DNA from: JAAURB01 sp049647265
GTDB taxonomy: Bacteria > Cyanobacteriota > Cyanobacteriia > Cyanobacteriales > Microcoleaceae
Length of the DNA: 64,000 bases
Assembly: GCA_049647265.1 (NCBI GenBank)
Contig: JBARXJ010000015.1
Span: 62,001 to 126,000 of the forward strand
Reading direction: 5' to 3'
In this document: piece after piece, positions 42,533 to 51,280 of the stretch
How positions within the stretch are numbered: the first letter of the stretch is position 1
Layout of the letters: every line of letters begins with the position of its first letter
Translations under genes and position numbers: made by a program
Notes under the pieces: generated by a model
Seen by the model: the letters and a program-made list of their open reading frames with translations, nothing else
Databases searched by the model: none
What the model was told of the DNA's origin: nothing

Positions 42533-45500
42533 TTACTTAATTTTTACCTGCTTACCATTACTTTTTTGAGTGTCTTTTGAGGGAATTGAAACTCGATCAG
42601 AGGGTTTGAATAAGCGTGATTGAAATAGCTTTGCGATCGCATAAAATACAGGGACAACATATAAACTTAAAATAGTAGAAACAAGCATTCCACCCAACAC
42701 TGCCATTCCGATAGAAATCCGGCTTCCCGCCCCTGCACCCGTGGCAAAAGCTAGAGGTAATACACCAAAAATAGTTGAAAAAGCAGTCATTAAAATCGGA
42801 CGAAAGCGGACTTTTCCGGCTTCTATTGCTGCTGTGGTAATTGAAAAGCCTTGATCTTGAAGTTGATTGGCAAATTCTACAATTAAAATTGAGTTTTTTG
42901 TCGCTAAACCAATTAGCATAATTAACCCAATTCGACTATAAATATTTAAATCTAATTGGGCTATCCATAATGCCCCGAATGCCCCTAAAAGAGATAAAGG
43001 AACAGCCAGCAAAATAATAAATGGATCGATATAACTCTCAAATTGTGCTGCTAATGTGAGGAAAATAAACGCTAAAGCTAAACCAAAAATAAAGAGCGTT
43101 GTTTGACCCGCTTCGGCAAATTCTAAAGATTCTCCTGCTAAAGCTGTTTGCATATTTTGAGGTAGAATTTCATCGGCTAAATTCTGTAAAGCTGTTAATG
43201 CTTCCCCCAGACTCACACCCGGTGCAGGACTCCCTTCTAACTGAGCGGAACGAAAGCGATTATAATGATTAATTTGAGGAGGTGTGGTCGAAAGATTGAC
43301 ATCGACTAAACTACTTAAAGAAATCATTTCCCCTGTATTACTCTTTACATAAATTTCTTCAATATTATTAGGATTAGACCGATAGATTTCTTCGGCTTGA
43401 ACAATTACTTCATATTGTTGATTGCCTTGATTAAAATTAGTAATTCGTTGTCCTCCCATCAAAATTTGTAAAGTTCGAGCAATTTCTTGAACCGAAACCC
43501 CTAAATTACCGGCTTGTAATCGATCGACTTCTAATACTAACTCCGGTTTATTGATTTGTAAATCTGTATCTAAGTTAACAACTTCAGGTAACTTTTCGGC
43601 TTCTAGCTTAAAGGATTCTGCCACCTCTGCTAATTCATTTAAATCATTTCCTTGAATCACAAATTGTATCGCTTGACCTTGACTATTTCCGGGTAAAGAA
43701 CTGGGATTAATGGCAAAGACTAATGCATCCGTAATTTGAGAAAACCGACCAAAAAGCTGTTTCACAATATTCTGTTGAGACTGTTCGGGTTCTGTGCGTT
43801 CTGACCAAGGAAATAGTCGAGTAAAAGCAAATCCTCTATTGACTTGAGAAGCCCCTCGACCCAATCCAGCAATTGTAAAATAGGTTCTCATTTCTGGTAC
43901 ATTTCCTAGAATTTCTTCTACTTCTTGAACCACGTTATTGGTATAGTCTAAACTGACACCTTGAGGCGCAACAATGGGAACAAAAACTCGTCCTCGATCT
44001 TCAGAAGGTAAAAATCCTTGAGGGATTTGTACAAATAACCAAGCGGTTAATCCTAAAGAGAGGATAAAGCTAAATACAACAATTAGCTTAAAATCCATGA
44101 TCACAGTTAAAGAATCGTTATAAGCTTTTTGTAAAACTGTTAATCCCCATTCAAATAAATCAAGCGGAATTTCTACTAATTTTTGTAGCGGATTTTTACG
44201 AGTCTGAATTGAGGATTTAGATTGTAGAATACGTGCCGAAACAGTGGGTGCTAAAGTTAATGCAACAAAAGAAGACAGTACAACTGCCGCTGCAATTGTA
44301 ATCGCAAATTCATTAAACAGTCGTCCTGTTGTTCCTCCAGAAAACCCAACCGGAATAAACACAGCAATTAAGACAATTGTAGTGGCGATCACAGCAAAAA
44401 CCACTTCTCCAACGGCATTTAAAACGGCTGGAAAGGGTTTCATGTTTTTTTCTTCAATATAACGAACAATATTTTCTAAGACAACAATTGTGTCATCTAC
44501 AACTAATCCGGTTGATAAGGTTAAAGCAAATAAGGTGAGAATATTAATTGAAAATCCTAAAATATACATGATGCCAAATGCACCAATTAAAGAGACTGGA
44601 ATCGTTAAAGCCGGAATTAAAGTAGCTCGCCAACTGCGTAAGAAAAGAAAAATTACTAAAATTACAAAAGCTATTGCCAGAAACAAACTATGCCACACTT
44701 CATCAATCGCAAGTTGCACAAAATCAGAATCATCTACCGCAATTGTATAAGCAATTCCCTCAGGAAAATTTTTCGAGAGTTCTGCTATTTTTATTTTAAC
44801 GGCTTCAGCCACTTCTAATAAATTTGCACCCGATGTTTTACTAATTCCTAAAGAGATAGCGGGTTGACCATTAAACCGAGTAATTGTTCGATCACTTTCT
44901 GCGCCAATTTCGGCATATCCAATCTCTTTTAAGCGAATTTGAGCCCCATTTTCCTCCCGACGAATCACTAAATCTTCGTATTCTTTGGGGGTCTGTAACC
45001 GTCCTAAGGTTCTAATGGGATATTCATTCATTTGACCCTCAATTCGACCACTTGGAATCTCAACATTCTGTCGTCTTAAAGCTTGTTCAACATCCAAAGC
45101 TGTAATATTTCTGGCTGCCATTTGTTTAGGATTTAACCACAAACGCATTGCATAACGTCGCTCTCCAGCAATAAAAATATTACTGACTCCATCAACGGTT
45201 AATAAAGCATTTTTAAGAAATTGATCGGCATAGTTACTAATTTCTAAATTAGAATAATTCTCCCCATAAATAGCAATCCACATAATCCTATCCCCGCCTC
45301 TGTTACTCTTAGAAACAACAGGAGAGTCAATCTCATCGGGTAATCGCCCAATCACACGAGAAACTCGATTTTGTACCTCTTGAGCCGCCACATCCAAATC
45401 TTGATTTAATTCAAATTCAACCGTAATTGAACTTTGCTCTTCTCGACTCGATGAAGTTAGAGATTTTACCCCTTCTATTCCATTAATTTCTGCTTCTAAA

Positions 45501-45694
45501 AGTTCAGTCACTTCCGTTTCTACAACCTGAGGATTTGCACCTCTATAAACCGTTTGGACACTAACAGTAGGAGGTTCAATGGTGGGGTATTCTTGAATTG
45601 GCAAACGAGTATAACCAATCCAACCAATTAGAATAATCAGTAAAGAACAAACCGAAGAAAAAACAGGCTTCTTAACGAAAAAATGAGTAAACAT
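42533..45694 (-). CDS. RND multidrug efflux permease (AcrB/HAE1 family)
   Basis: 1053 residues with twelve membrane helices in the RND pattern: helix 1 (FSSVCSLLIILIGWIGYTRLP), the porter domain (IQEYPTIEPPTVSVQTVYRGANPQVVETEV), then six helices with VVDDTIVVLENIVRY carrying the two Asp of helix 4, a second porter loop and six more helices (LIGLATKNSILIVEFANQL with the Lys of helix 10). The proton relay residues are all present. The pump works with an adaptor and an outer membrane channel to export drugs or other compounds from the periplasm. The adaptor gene is 28 bases upstream on the same strand; the outer membrane channel is not in the window. Confidence 0.95.
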   Translation of the reverse strand: MFTHFFVKKPVFSSVCSLLIILIGWIGYTRLPIQEYPTIEPPTVSVQTVYRGANPQVVETEVTELLEAEINGIEGVKSLTSSSREEQSSITVEFELNQDLDVAAQEVQNRVSRVIGRLPDEIDSPVVSKSNRGGDRIMWIAIYGENYSNLEISNYADQFLKNALLTVDGVSNIFIAGERRYAMRLWLNPKQMAARNITALDVEQALRRQNVEIPSGRIEGQMNEYPIRTLGRLQTPKEYEDLVIRREENGAQIRLKEIGYAEIGAESDRTITRFNGQPAISLGISKTSGANLLEVAEAVKIKIAELSKNFPEGIAYTIAVDDSDFVQLAIDEVWHSLFLAIAFVILVIFLFLRSWRATLIPALTIPVSLIGAFGIMYILGFSINILTLFALTLSTGLVVDDTIVVLENIVRYIEEKNMKPFPAVLNAVGEVVFAVIATTIVLIAVFIPVGFSGGTTGRLFNEFAITIAAAVVLSSFVALTLAPTVSARILQSKSSIQTRKNPLQKLVEIPLDLFEWGLTVLQKAYNDSLTVIMDFKLIVVFSFILSLGLTAWLFVQIPQGFLPSEDRGRVFVPIVAPQGVSLDYTNNVVQEVEEILGNVPEMRTYFTIAGLGRGASQVNRGFAFTRLFPWSERTEPEQSQQNIVKQLFGRFSQITDALVFAINPSSLPGNSQGQAIQFVIQGNDLNELAEVAESFKLEAEKLPEVVNLDTDLQINKPELVLEVDRLQAGNLGVSVQEIARTLQILMGGQRITNFNQGNQQYEVIVQAEEIYRSNPNNIEEIYVKSNTGEMISLSSLVDVNLSTTPPQINHYNRFRSAQLEGSPAPGVSLGEALTALQNLADEILPQNMQTALAGESLEFAEAGQTTLFIFGLALAFIFLTLAAQFESYIDPFIILLAVPLSLLGAFGALWIAQLDLNIYSRIGLIMLIGLATKNSILIVEFANQLQDQGFSITTAAIEAGKVRFRPILMTAFSTIFGVLPLAFATGAGAGSRISIGMAVLGGMLVSTILSLYVVPVFYAIAKLFQSRLFKPSDRVSIPSKDTQKSNGKQVKIK

Positions 45695-45722
45695 GAGTTA
45701 TTATATTAATGTTTTAATTAAG

Positions 45723-47255
45723 TTATTCACCCTCGATAGGATTGACTTCGGCCCCATCCGATAATCGTTGAATCCCAGAAATAATTAACTTTTGTCCGGC
45801 TTGTAATCCCGTTGTTACTTCGGCGCGATCGCCTTCAATTAAGCCGAGTTGAACAGGTGTTTTTTGAGCGATTAAAGTATCATTTCCCATCGCAATATAA
45901 ACAAACTGTTGTTGTCCTTGAAAAGTGATAGCAGTTAAGGGAATCACAACCTGATTTTGACGTTGATTCCAAACCACGATTGCCTTAACAAACTGTCCAT
46001 CTTTTAACGCTTGATTATCTTGATTTAATGTTGCTTTTGCTAAAATAGTTTGAGAGTCTTGATTGACTGTTGGCGAAATAAAACTAATTTGACCGACTCC
46101 TAAATCACTCCCTTGTGAATCTTGGATTTGAACGGGTAAACCTAATCTTAAATCTGATTTTCGCTCTATTGGAATAGGAAGGCGTAATTCTAATTGTTGA
46201 TTTTCTGTTAACGTCGTCACAACATCGCCAGATCGGACGAAATCTCCTAACTTAATCACAACATCTCCAATCATCCCAGAAAATGGCGCTGTAATGATCA
46301 TTTCTTGTAGCAATACTTGATAACGTCGCACTTGCGCCACAGCTCCTGCCACCTCTGCTTCAGCTTGTTGAATTTCTTCTGGACGGTTACCATTTCTAAG
46401 CTGTTGTAAAGCTTGTGCCTCCTGTTCAACCACTGCAATACGTAAATTAATTTCGCGATCGCGAGTTTTTTCTAACTGTTCTAAACGACGTTCAGCCGCT
46501 TTTAAATTAGCCGCTGTTGTTGCTTTTTCAGATAATAATTCGTCGAATTCATCCTGAGAAATTGCCCCTTGTTTACTTAACGTTTGAAATCGATTCACTC
46601 GTTTGTCTGCAAGTTCCTGGGCGGCTATTATCGCATCAATTTGAGATATCGCTTGATTAATTTCTGCGAGTAAACTTCCCGATTGAGCATCCTCTAATTC
46701 AGCTTGTGCTTCGATTAATTTAGCTTGCGCTTGAGCAATTTCTTCTGGACGGCTTCCCGCTTCTAATTCAGCCAATCTCGCCCGAGTTTGAACCAGATTC
46801 GCTTGAGCCGCTCGTAAATTCGTTTCTAATTCATTACTATTAAGGCGAGCAATAATTTGCCCAGATTCAACAAAATCCCCAGCTTCAACTAAAATTTGGT
46901 TAATTCGTCCTTCTACTTCAGAGCGAACTTCAACCGCTTGCCTAGCTTCTAAAGTCCCGACAAATTCTGAAGTTTCTTGTAATGAAGTGGGATTAATTGA
47001 CATCAATTTCACTGGAACCGTTCGACTTCTACTCTGTTGTGAAGCAGAATCAGTAGGGGTTTTGCGATGAGTCGCCCACCATTGTCCGCCACCAAAACCG
47101 ACTCCTAATGTGAGTAAAATCAAAAGAATTGTTTGTATTGTATTGCTGCGGGTTTGATGCTGCGGTTGAATCAGCTTGTACTCATGATTGGGTTGATCTA
47201 GAATAGGCTGAGACTCTTCGGGAGTGGTAGATTGAGATAAAGGAGAGTGAGGCAT
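45723..47255 (-). CDS. RND periplasmic adaptor (HlyD/MexA type)
   Basis: 510 residues: a basic cytoplasmic start of about 45 residues, one membrane helix (ILLILLTLGVGFGGGQWWA), biotinyl-lipoyl halves (VEGRINQILVEAGDFVESGQII and ITAPFSGMIGDVVIKLGDFV), and between them a long coiled coil (about 155-305) with repeated GSRPEEIAQAQAKL / GNRPEEIQQAEAEV segments. The beta-barrel and membrane-proximal domains follow. It bridges the RND pump to the outer membrane channel. The coiled coil is longer than in MexA and suggests a long channel partner. It is co-transcribed with the pump gene. Confidence 0.92.
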   Translation of the reverse strand: MPHSPLSQSTTPEESQPILDQPNHEYKLIQPQHQTRSNTIQTILLILLTLGVGFGGGQWWATHRKTPTDSASQQSRSRTVPVKLMSINPTSLQETSEFVGTLEARQAVEVRSEVEGRINQILVEAGDFVESGQIIARLNSNELETNLRAAQANLVQTRARLAELEAGSRPEEIAQAQAKLIEAQAELEDAQSGSLLAEINQAISQIDAIIAAQELADKRVNRFQTLSKQGAISQDEFDELLSEKATTAANLKAAERRLEQLEKTRDREINLRIAVVEQEAQALQQLRNGNRPEEIQQAEAEVAGAVAQVRRYQVLLQEMIITAPFSGMIGDVVIKLGDFVRSGDVVTTLTENQQLELRLPIPIERKSDLRLGLPVQIQDSQGSDLGVGQISFISPTVNQDSQTILAKATLNQDNQALKDGQFVKAIVVWNQRQNQVVIPLTAITFQGQQQFVYIAMGNDTLIAQKTPVQLGLIEGDRAEVTTGLQAGQKLIISGIQRLSDGAEVNPIEGE

Positions 47256-47689
47256 TAACGGCGATTATAAAAGTGTGAGTGGTTAATCTTTATTTTATAC
47301 AGTTTAATTCAGATTTTCCGAAATCAAATTTTCCCTAAGATTCATATTTTGTATTAGGTTAGTTTATGACTCTAATATTTTTTTTGAGCTGAATAAATCT
47401 TGGTTTTTAAGGATTGAGAAAGCGATTGAATTTCAGAGTTTAAAAAGAATCTTGTTGATCTAAACGTTTCACCAAAGGATAAATCGCGCTCTGGTTAACG
47501 CTGATACAGCTATTTACGAATAATTCTAATTATTGTTTCAGCCGATAATTATGCAAATAACTTAGCGCACTGTTGTTGAGATGGTAGTATCAGTTGAATG
47601 TGTCGAATTTTAACGTTTCAGCTAAAGTTTCGTCAAATTTAACATTTTTGTGATATGCTTCTTCCTTTGACTCAGTTGCTATTAATCGT
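47256..47689. other. Divergent spacer between the efflux operon and the DUF1818 gene
   Basis: About 430 AT-rich bases. It should hold both promoters. No regulator gene adjoins the efflux operon, and I see no obvious operator palindrome. Confidence 0.4.
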
Positions 47690-48055
47690 ATGGAGCGTAT
47701 TGTTAAGAGTGGATCGGGTTGGCGAATTGGATGGGATAGCGAGGCGACTGAGTTTACCGGATTAGTTGGCAGCGATGAATGGGCATTAGAGTTAACAGAA
47801 GCTGAGTTTAACGATTTTTGTCGGTTGTTAATTCAGCTTGCAGAAACTATGACTCAGATGAGTGGTGAGTTAATGGATGAAGAAAAAATAGCCTGTGAAG
47901 CTGAGACAGATCTGCTTTGGCTGCAAGTAGAAGGCTATGCTGATAGCTACAGTTTGCAACTGATTTTGAACACTGGAAGACGGGGCGAGGGATATTGGTC
48001 AGCGGAGGCAGTCCCAGCGCTGATCAAGGCGACAAAAGTTTTGAAAGTTTTTTAA
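47690..48055 (+). CDS. DUF1818-family protein
   Basis: 121 residues matching the cyanobacterial DUF1818 family over its whole length: an N-terminal RIVKSGSGWRIGWD, the WALELTEAEFNDFCRLLIQL helix, an acidic middle (ELMDEEKIACEAETDLLWLQ) and GRRGEGYWSAEAVPALIKA at the end. It is soluble and small; its function is unknown, though structures exist of related small proteins. It is followed 42 bases later by tRNA-Pro on the same strand. Confidence 0.85.
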   Translation: MERIVKSGSGWRIGWDSEATEFTGLVGSDEWALELTEAEFNDFCRLLIQLAETMTQMSGELMDEEKIACEAETDLLWLQVEGYADSYSLQLILNTGRRGEGYWSAEAVPALIKATKVLKVF

Positions 48056-48096
48056 TTTACAAATGCCTACAAAGGTGTTATGCTATTAAAGCATTT

Positions 48097-48170
48097 CGGG
48101 GCGTAGCGCAGCTTGGTAGCGCACCACTTTGGGGTAGTGGGGGTCGTGGGTTCAAATCCCGCCGCTCCGA
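48097..48170 (+). tRNA. tRNA-Pro (GGG)
   Basis: 74 bases with the full cloverleaf: acceptor CGGGGCG/CGCTCCG, D-arm GCGC-AGCTTGGTA-GCGC, anticodon stem CCACT/AGTGG around the loop TTGGGGT, T-arm GTGGG-TTCAAAT-CCCGC. The anticodon is GGG (proline). CCA is not encoded. Confidence 0.97.
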
Positions 48171-48617
48171 TTCTTTTCAAACTTTATCTAAAACCCTTAT
48201 ACCCATTCCTAACCTAGACTGGAGTGATTTGAGAGGTTATGGTTGGGATGAGCGCGATCGCAATCTTTCATTGCAATTTCAATTTTTCTAAATCTTGAGC
48301 TGATGCCGAGATTTTTGCTTCTGTCTGACTAATTTTAACCTGCGAAATCAGATTGGGCGGCAGCAATTTAGAGAAGCTGACCAACATAAAAGTTACATTT
48401 TCTCAGAGAACAGTCTTGTTGATAATTGAGATCGATCTTTTCATACCATAAGTCGCTCTAATGACCAACCCATCAGCGTTCTAAATCGATTCTCACCCTG
48501 TTAAATACAATCATGCTAGAGGGAGTTTTTCCCCCTAGCTAAATCAGATCTATTCTGCTAAGTTACGGAACCTTGAATACATTAAACTGCACCCAAAGGA
48601 CATAGCACTATCACTTT
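48171..48617. other. Spacer between tRNA-Pro and metK
   Basis: About 445 bases. Apart from a HIP1 site near 48255 and the hairpin listed at 48516-48538, I see nothing. A short frame overlapping the tRNA is not a gene. Confidence 0.45.
48516..48538 (-). terminator. Hairpin downstream of metK
   Basis: CTAGAGGG (48516-48523) and CCCCCTAG (48531-48538) pair over eight bases with one mismatch. It lies about 80 bases past the metK stop. There is no clean T-run on the metK strand, so its role as terminator is tentative. Confidence 0.4.
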
Positions 48618-49877
48618 CTAGTGAGCAGCAGATAGAGGTTGCAGTAATGCCTCTTTTAGTAGCTCTACCTTGTCTGTCTCTTCCCAAGGTAAACCCAAAT
48701 CAGTCCGACCTAAATGACCATAGGCAGCCACATTTTGGAAGAACTGTCCGCCTCGTTCACTTGGGAGATGCCGTAAATTAAACGCCTGAATCATACCCGC
48801 TGGTCGGAGTTCAAAGTTTTCTTTAACAACTTCTAATAGTTTGTCTTCATCCACTTGACCCGTACCAAAAGTATCAATATGAATGCTCATCGGTCGAGCC
48901 ACACCAATGGCATAACTCACCTGAACTTCACATTTTTCTGCGAGTCCTGCGGCTACAATATTCTTAGCGATATAACGGCAAGCATAAGCGGCTGTGCGGT
49001 CTACTTTTGTAGGATCTTTACCGGAAAATGCACCACCACCGTGACGAGAATAACCGCCATAGGTATCGACAATAATTTTACGTCCGGTTAATCCAGAATC
49101 TCCCTGGGGCCCGCCAATCACAAATTTACCGGTGGGGTTAACCAGAAAGTGAGTCCCGTCGTCTGGTTTAAGCTCAAGATCTGTAAAAATAGGCTCTACA
49201 ACTTCTTTCCACAAGTCGGCTTTAATTTTTTCTTGAATGGCTACAGAGTCGGTGATATCCCCAATGGTAGCAGTATGTTGAGTGGAAATGAGAATAGTAT
49301 CAATTCCAACCGGACGGTCATCTTCATAAACCACGGTGACTTGAGTTTTACCGTCGGGTCGTAAATAGTCTAACGTTCCGTTTTTGCGAACCGTTGCCAG
49401 TTGACGACTAATACGATGGGCTAAACTAATGGGTAAAGGCATTAATTCTGGCGTTTCGTTACAAGCAAAGCCAAACATTAATCCCTGATCGCCCGCGCCA
49501 ATGGCATCAAGTTCTTCCTCACTGAGCTGTTCTCGGGTTTCTTGAGCTTGGTCAACCCCTTGGGCAATATCTGCTGATTGTTCGTCAACAGCAACTAAAA
49601 CAGAGCAGCTATTGGCAGAAAAGCCGTTATCAGCGTGAATATAACCAATATCGGTAATTTTTTGACGGGCGATATCAATAAAGTTGACATGGGCTTTTGA
49701 GGTGATTTCTCCTGTAATCAGCACTAAACCCGTATTCACGACAACTTCTGCTGCCACACGGCTTTTGGGGTCTTGAGCCAGTAGAGCATCTAAAATGGCA
49801 TCCGAGATTTGATCGCAAATCTTATCGGGATGACCTTCTGTGACTGACTCAGATGTGAATAGATAACGATTAGCCAA
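48618..49877 (-). CDS. metK: S-adenosylmethionine synthase
   Basis: 419 residues with all MetK landmarks: SESVTEGHPDKICDQISDAI with His16 and Asp18, the central GAGDQGLMFGFACNET, GGPQGDSGLTGRKIIVDTYGG, GGGAFSGKDPTKVDRTAAY, and the C-terminal HLGRTDLGLPWEETD. It makes SAM from methionine and ATP in the cytoplasm. The start codon is TTG at 49877: a perfect AAGGAGG stands seven bases before it and the product then begins MANRYLFTSESV, as expected. I looked for a SAM-I type riboswitch in the upstream 200 bases and found none I could support. Confidence 0.97.
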   Translation of the reverse strand: MANRYLFTSESVTEGHPDKICDQISDAILDALLAQDPKSRVAAEVVVNTGLVLITGEITSKAHVNFIDIARQKITDIGYIHADNGFSANSCSVLVAVDEQSADIAQGVDQAQETREQLSEEELDAIGAGDQGLMFGFACNETPELMPLPISLAHRISRQLATVRKNGTLDYLRPDGKTQVTVVYEDDRPVGIDTILISTQHTATIGDITDSVAIQEKIKADLWKEVVEPIFTDLELKPDDGTHFLVNPTGKFVIGGPQGDSGLTGRKIIVDTYGGYSRHGGGAFSGKDPTKVDRTAAYACRYIAKNIVAAGLAEKCEVQVSYAIGVARPMSIHIDTFGTGQVDEDKLLEVVKENFELRPAGMIQAFNLRHLPSERGGQFFQNVAAYGHLGRTDLGLPWEETDKVELLKEALLQPLSAAH

Positions 49878-50098
49878 AGGGAAATCCTCCTTAAATCTAT
49901 ATGCTACGTTGCCTCGGTTTTCTCTCCAGTCTTATCAAAGCTGAACGCTTTAACCAACGCCTGATTTGTTAATCTGCTCTATATTGGAAATGATCGAGCA
50001 TCACTGGCTTGAGGTGCACGGATAAACTAATGCATTCGCCCCATCTTACCTTATATCATCCCCAATGAACGCTGTAATTTGAAACTATTACTGAATCT

Positions 50099-50839
50099 TT
50101 AAAATGATTTGATTTTAATTTCATTAAGTTGAGTAATTACCACATCTGCCGTCTTGAGATGATGAGAATACGCCAAATCGCAAATACCAATACATCCAGC
50201 AGCCCCGGCAGTCTTTGCCATCTGAATATCCCCCGGAGAGTCTCCTACCATTAAGGTTACAGCCGGATTAACTCCTAAGCGATCGCAAGCTTGTAAAAAG
50301 AGTGCCGGATCGGGTTTGCTGAGATCTGCTTCTGCTCCCATATTCAATTGAATATAGTCATTAAGTTGATAATAGTCTACAAATTGATTGACTGATTCAA
50401 CAGAGTCCGCCGACAAAATACCCAATTTAAGATCGGCTTGATGTAATGTTTTCAGCACTTCCACAGTCCCTGGAAATATAGGGCAAGAAACGGCATCTTG
50501 TTTGAGCCACTCCGAGGCTTCCTCAAATGCCTTACGGGCAATCGTCAGAGATTCTAACCATCCGATGCCTGTTTCAGCAATATAAGCCGCTGCGGCAATT
50601 TCCGTATCTCGCCGACTTCCCACCGCCATCAGCCCTATGGGATTGAGGGTATCTTCTTCTATACCAAATGCCATTGACAGTGGTTCCCCAATACCGGGTA
50701 TTTGAGCATCAATCAGGCGCGATCGCTTTTGTGCTAGATTTCGTTGAAAATCCCGAGAATCTTGTAACGTACCGTCTTTATCAAAAATAATCGCTTCTAT
50801 ATGATTGAAGGTAATCTGTTTGACTTGAATGTTAACCAA
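50099..50839 (-). CDS. HAD-superfamily phosphatase, phosphoglycolate phosphatase-like
   Basis: 246 residues. Motif I AIIFDKDGTLQDS has both Asp, motif II is KLGILSADS, motif III Lys in DLSKPDPALFLQ, motif IV VMVGDSPGDIQMAKTAG-like (LMVGDSPGDIQM). The helical cap sits between motifs I and II. It resembles phosphoglycolate phosphatase and related HAD-IA enzymes, so a role in photorespiration or sugar phosphate housekeeping is possible, but not proven. The start is TTG at 50839, supported by AGGAG seven bases upstream (ACAGGAGTTAAGCG). It runs in the same direction as metK, about 220 bases before it. Confidence 0.85.
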   Translation of the reverse strand: MVNIQVKQITFNHIEAIIFDKDGTLQDSRDFQRNLAQKRSRLIDAQIPGIGEPLSMAFGIEEDTLNPIGLMAVGSRRDTEIAAAAYIAETGIGWLESLTIARKAFEEASEWLKQDAVSCPIFPGTVEVLKTLHQADLKLGILSADSVESVNQFVDYYQLNDYIQLNMGAEADLSKPDPALFLQACDRLGVNPAVTLMVGDSPGDIQMAKTAGAAGCIGICDLAYSHHLKTADVVITQLNEIKIKSF

Positions 50840-50988
50840 CGCTTAACTCCTGTCGCGCTCAAAGATTTATGATAGTCAACTATATTATTTTTTATTTTAG
50901 AAACGTTGAGTTTCTTAGAAAATGATCCTATAATTAGGGACATTAAGAAAATCTTAAAAAGTATTACGGTTTACAAATTTTGTAACCT

Positions 50989-51267
50989 ATGAATAAAGAT
51001 TATTATGGATTGATGATTTCTGCTCAGAATATTCGCGATCGCTGGAAATGGCAGATTATCCTCCCCTATGGCGTTGAGTTAACTTCAAATGAAGATTATA
51101 CGACCCCTGAAAAAGCGCTGATGGGCGGGGAACGGTGGATTTCAGCAGAAACAACCTTTAATGCAGTCAATAGCTGCTTATCTCAATTTTATAGTGTTGG
51201 AACCCTCGACCAGTTTGAGTATATTAACTTAACCGAATCTTTACGAGGGATTACTCAACGCTGCTAA
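50989..51267 (+). CDS. Hypothetical protein, 92 residues
   Basis: I do not recognise it. It is soluble, with a compact alpha/beta look: SAQNIRDRWKWQIILPYGVE, then EDYTTPEKALMGGERWISAETTFNAVNSCLSQFY and a helix to the end. The TTPEKALMGGERWIS segment (pattern for a helix over a bound strand) is like other small cyanobacterial proteins of unknown function. Its stop lies 14 bases before the convergent ATP-grasp gene's stop. HIP1-like GCGATCGC occurs in it. I treat it as real because the frame is whole and well placed. Confidence 0.65.
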   Translation: MNKDYYGLMISAQNIRDRWKWQIILPYGVELTSNEDYTTPEKALMGGERWISAETTFNAVNSCLSQFYSVGTLDQFEYINLTESLRGITQRC

Positions 51268-51280
51268 GTTGAATATCATA

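Noticed and set aside
47995..48291. 98-codon frame covering tRNA-Pro
   Set aside because: It overlaps the DUF1818 end and the whole tRNA; coincidental.
49878..50098. SAM riboswitch upstream of metK
   Set aside because: I looked for SAM-I style stems and the GATGAAACC-type core and did not find them.
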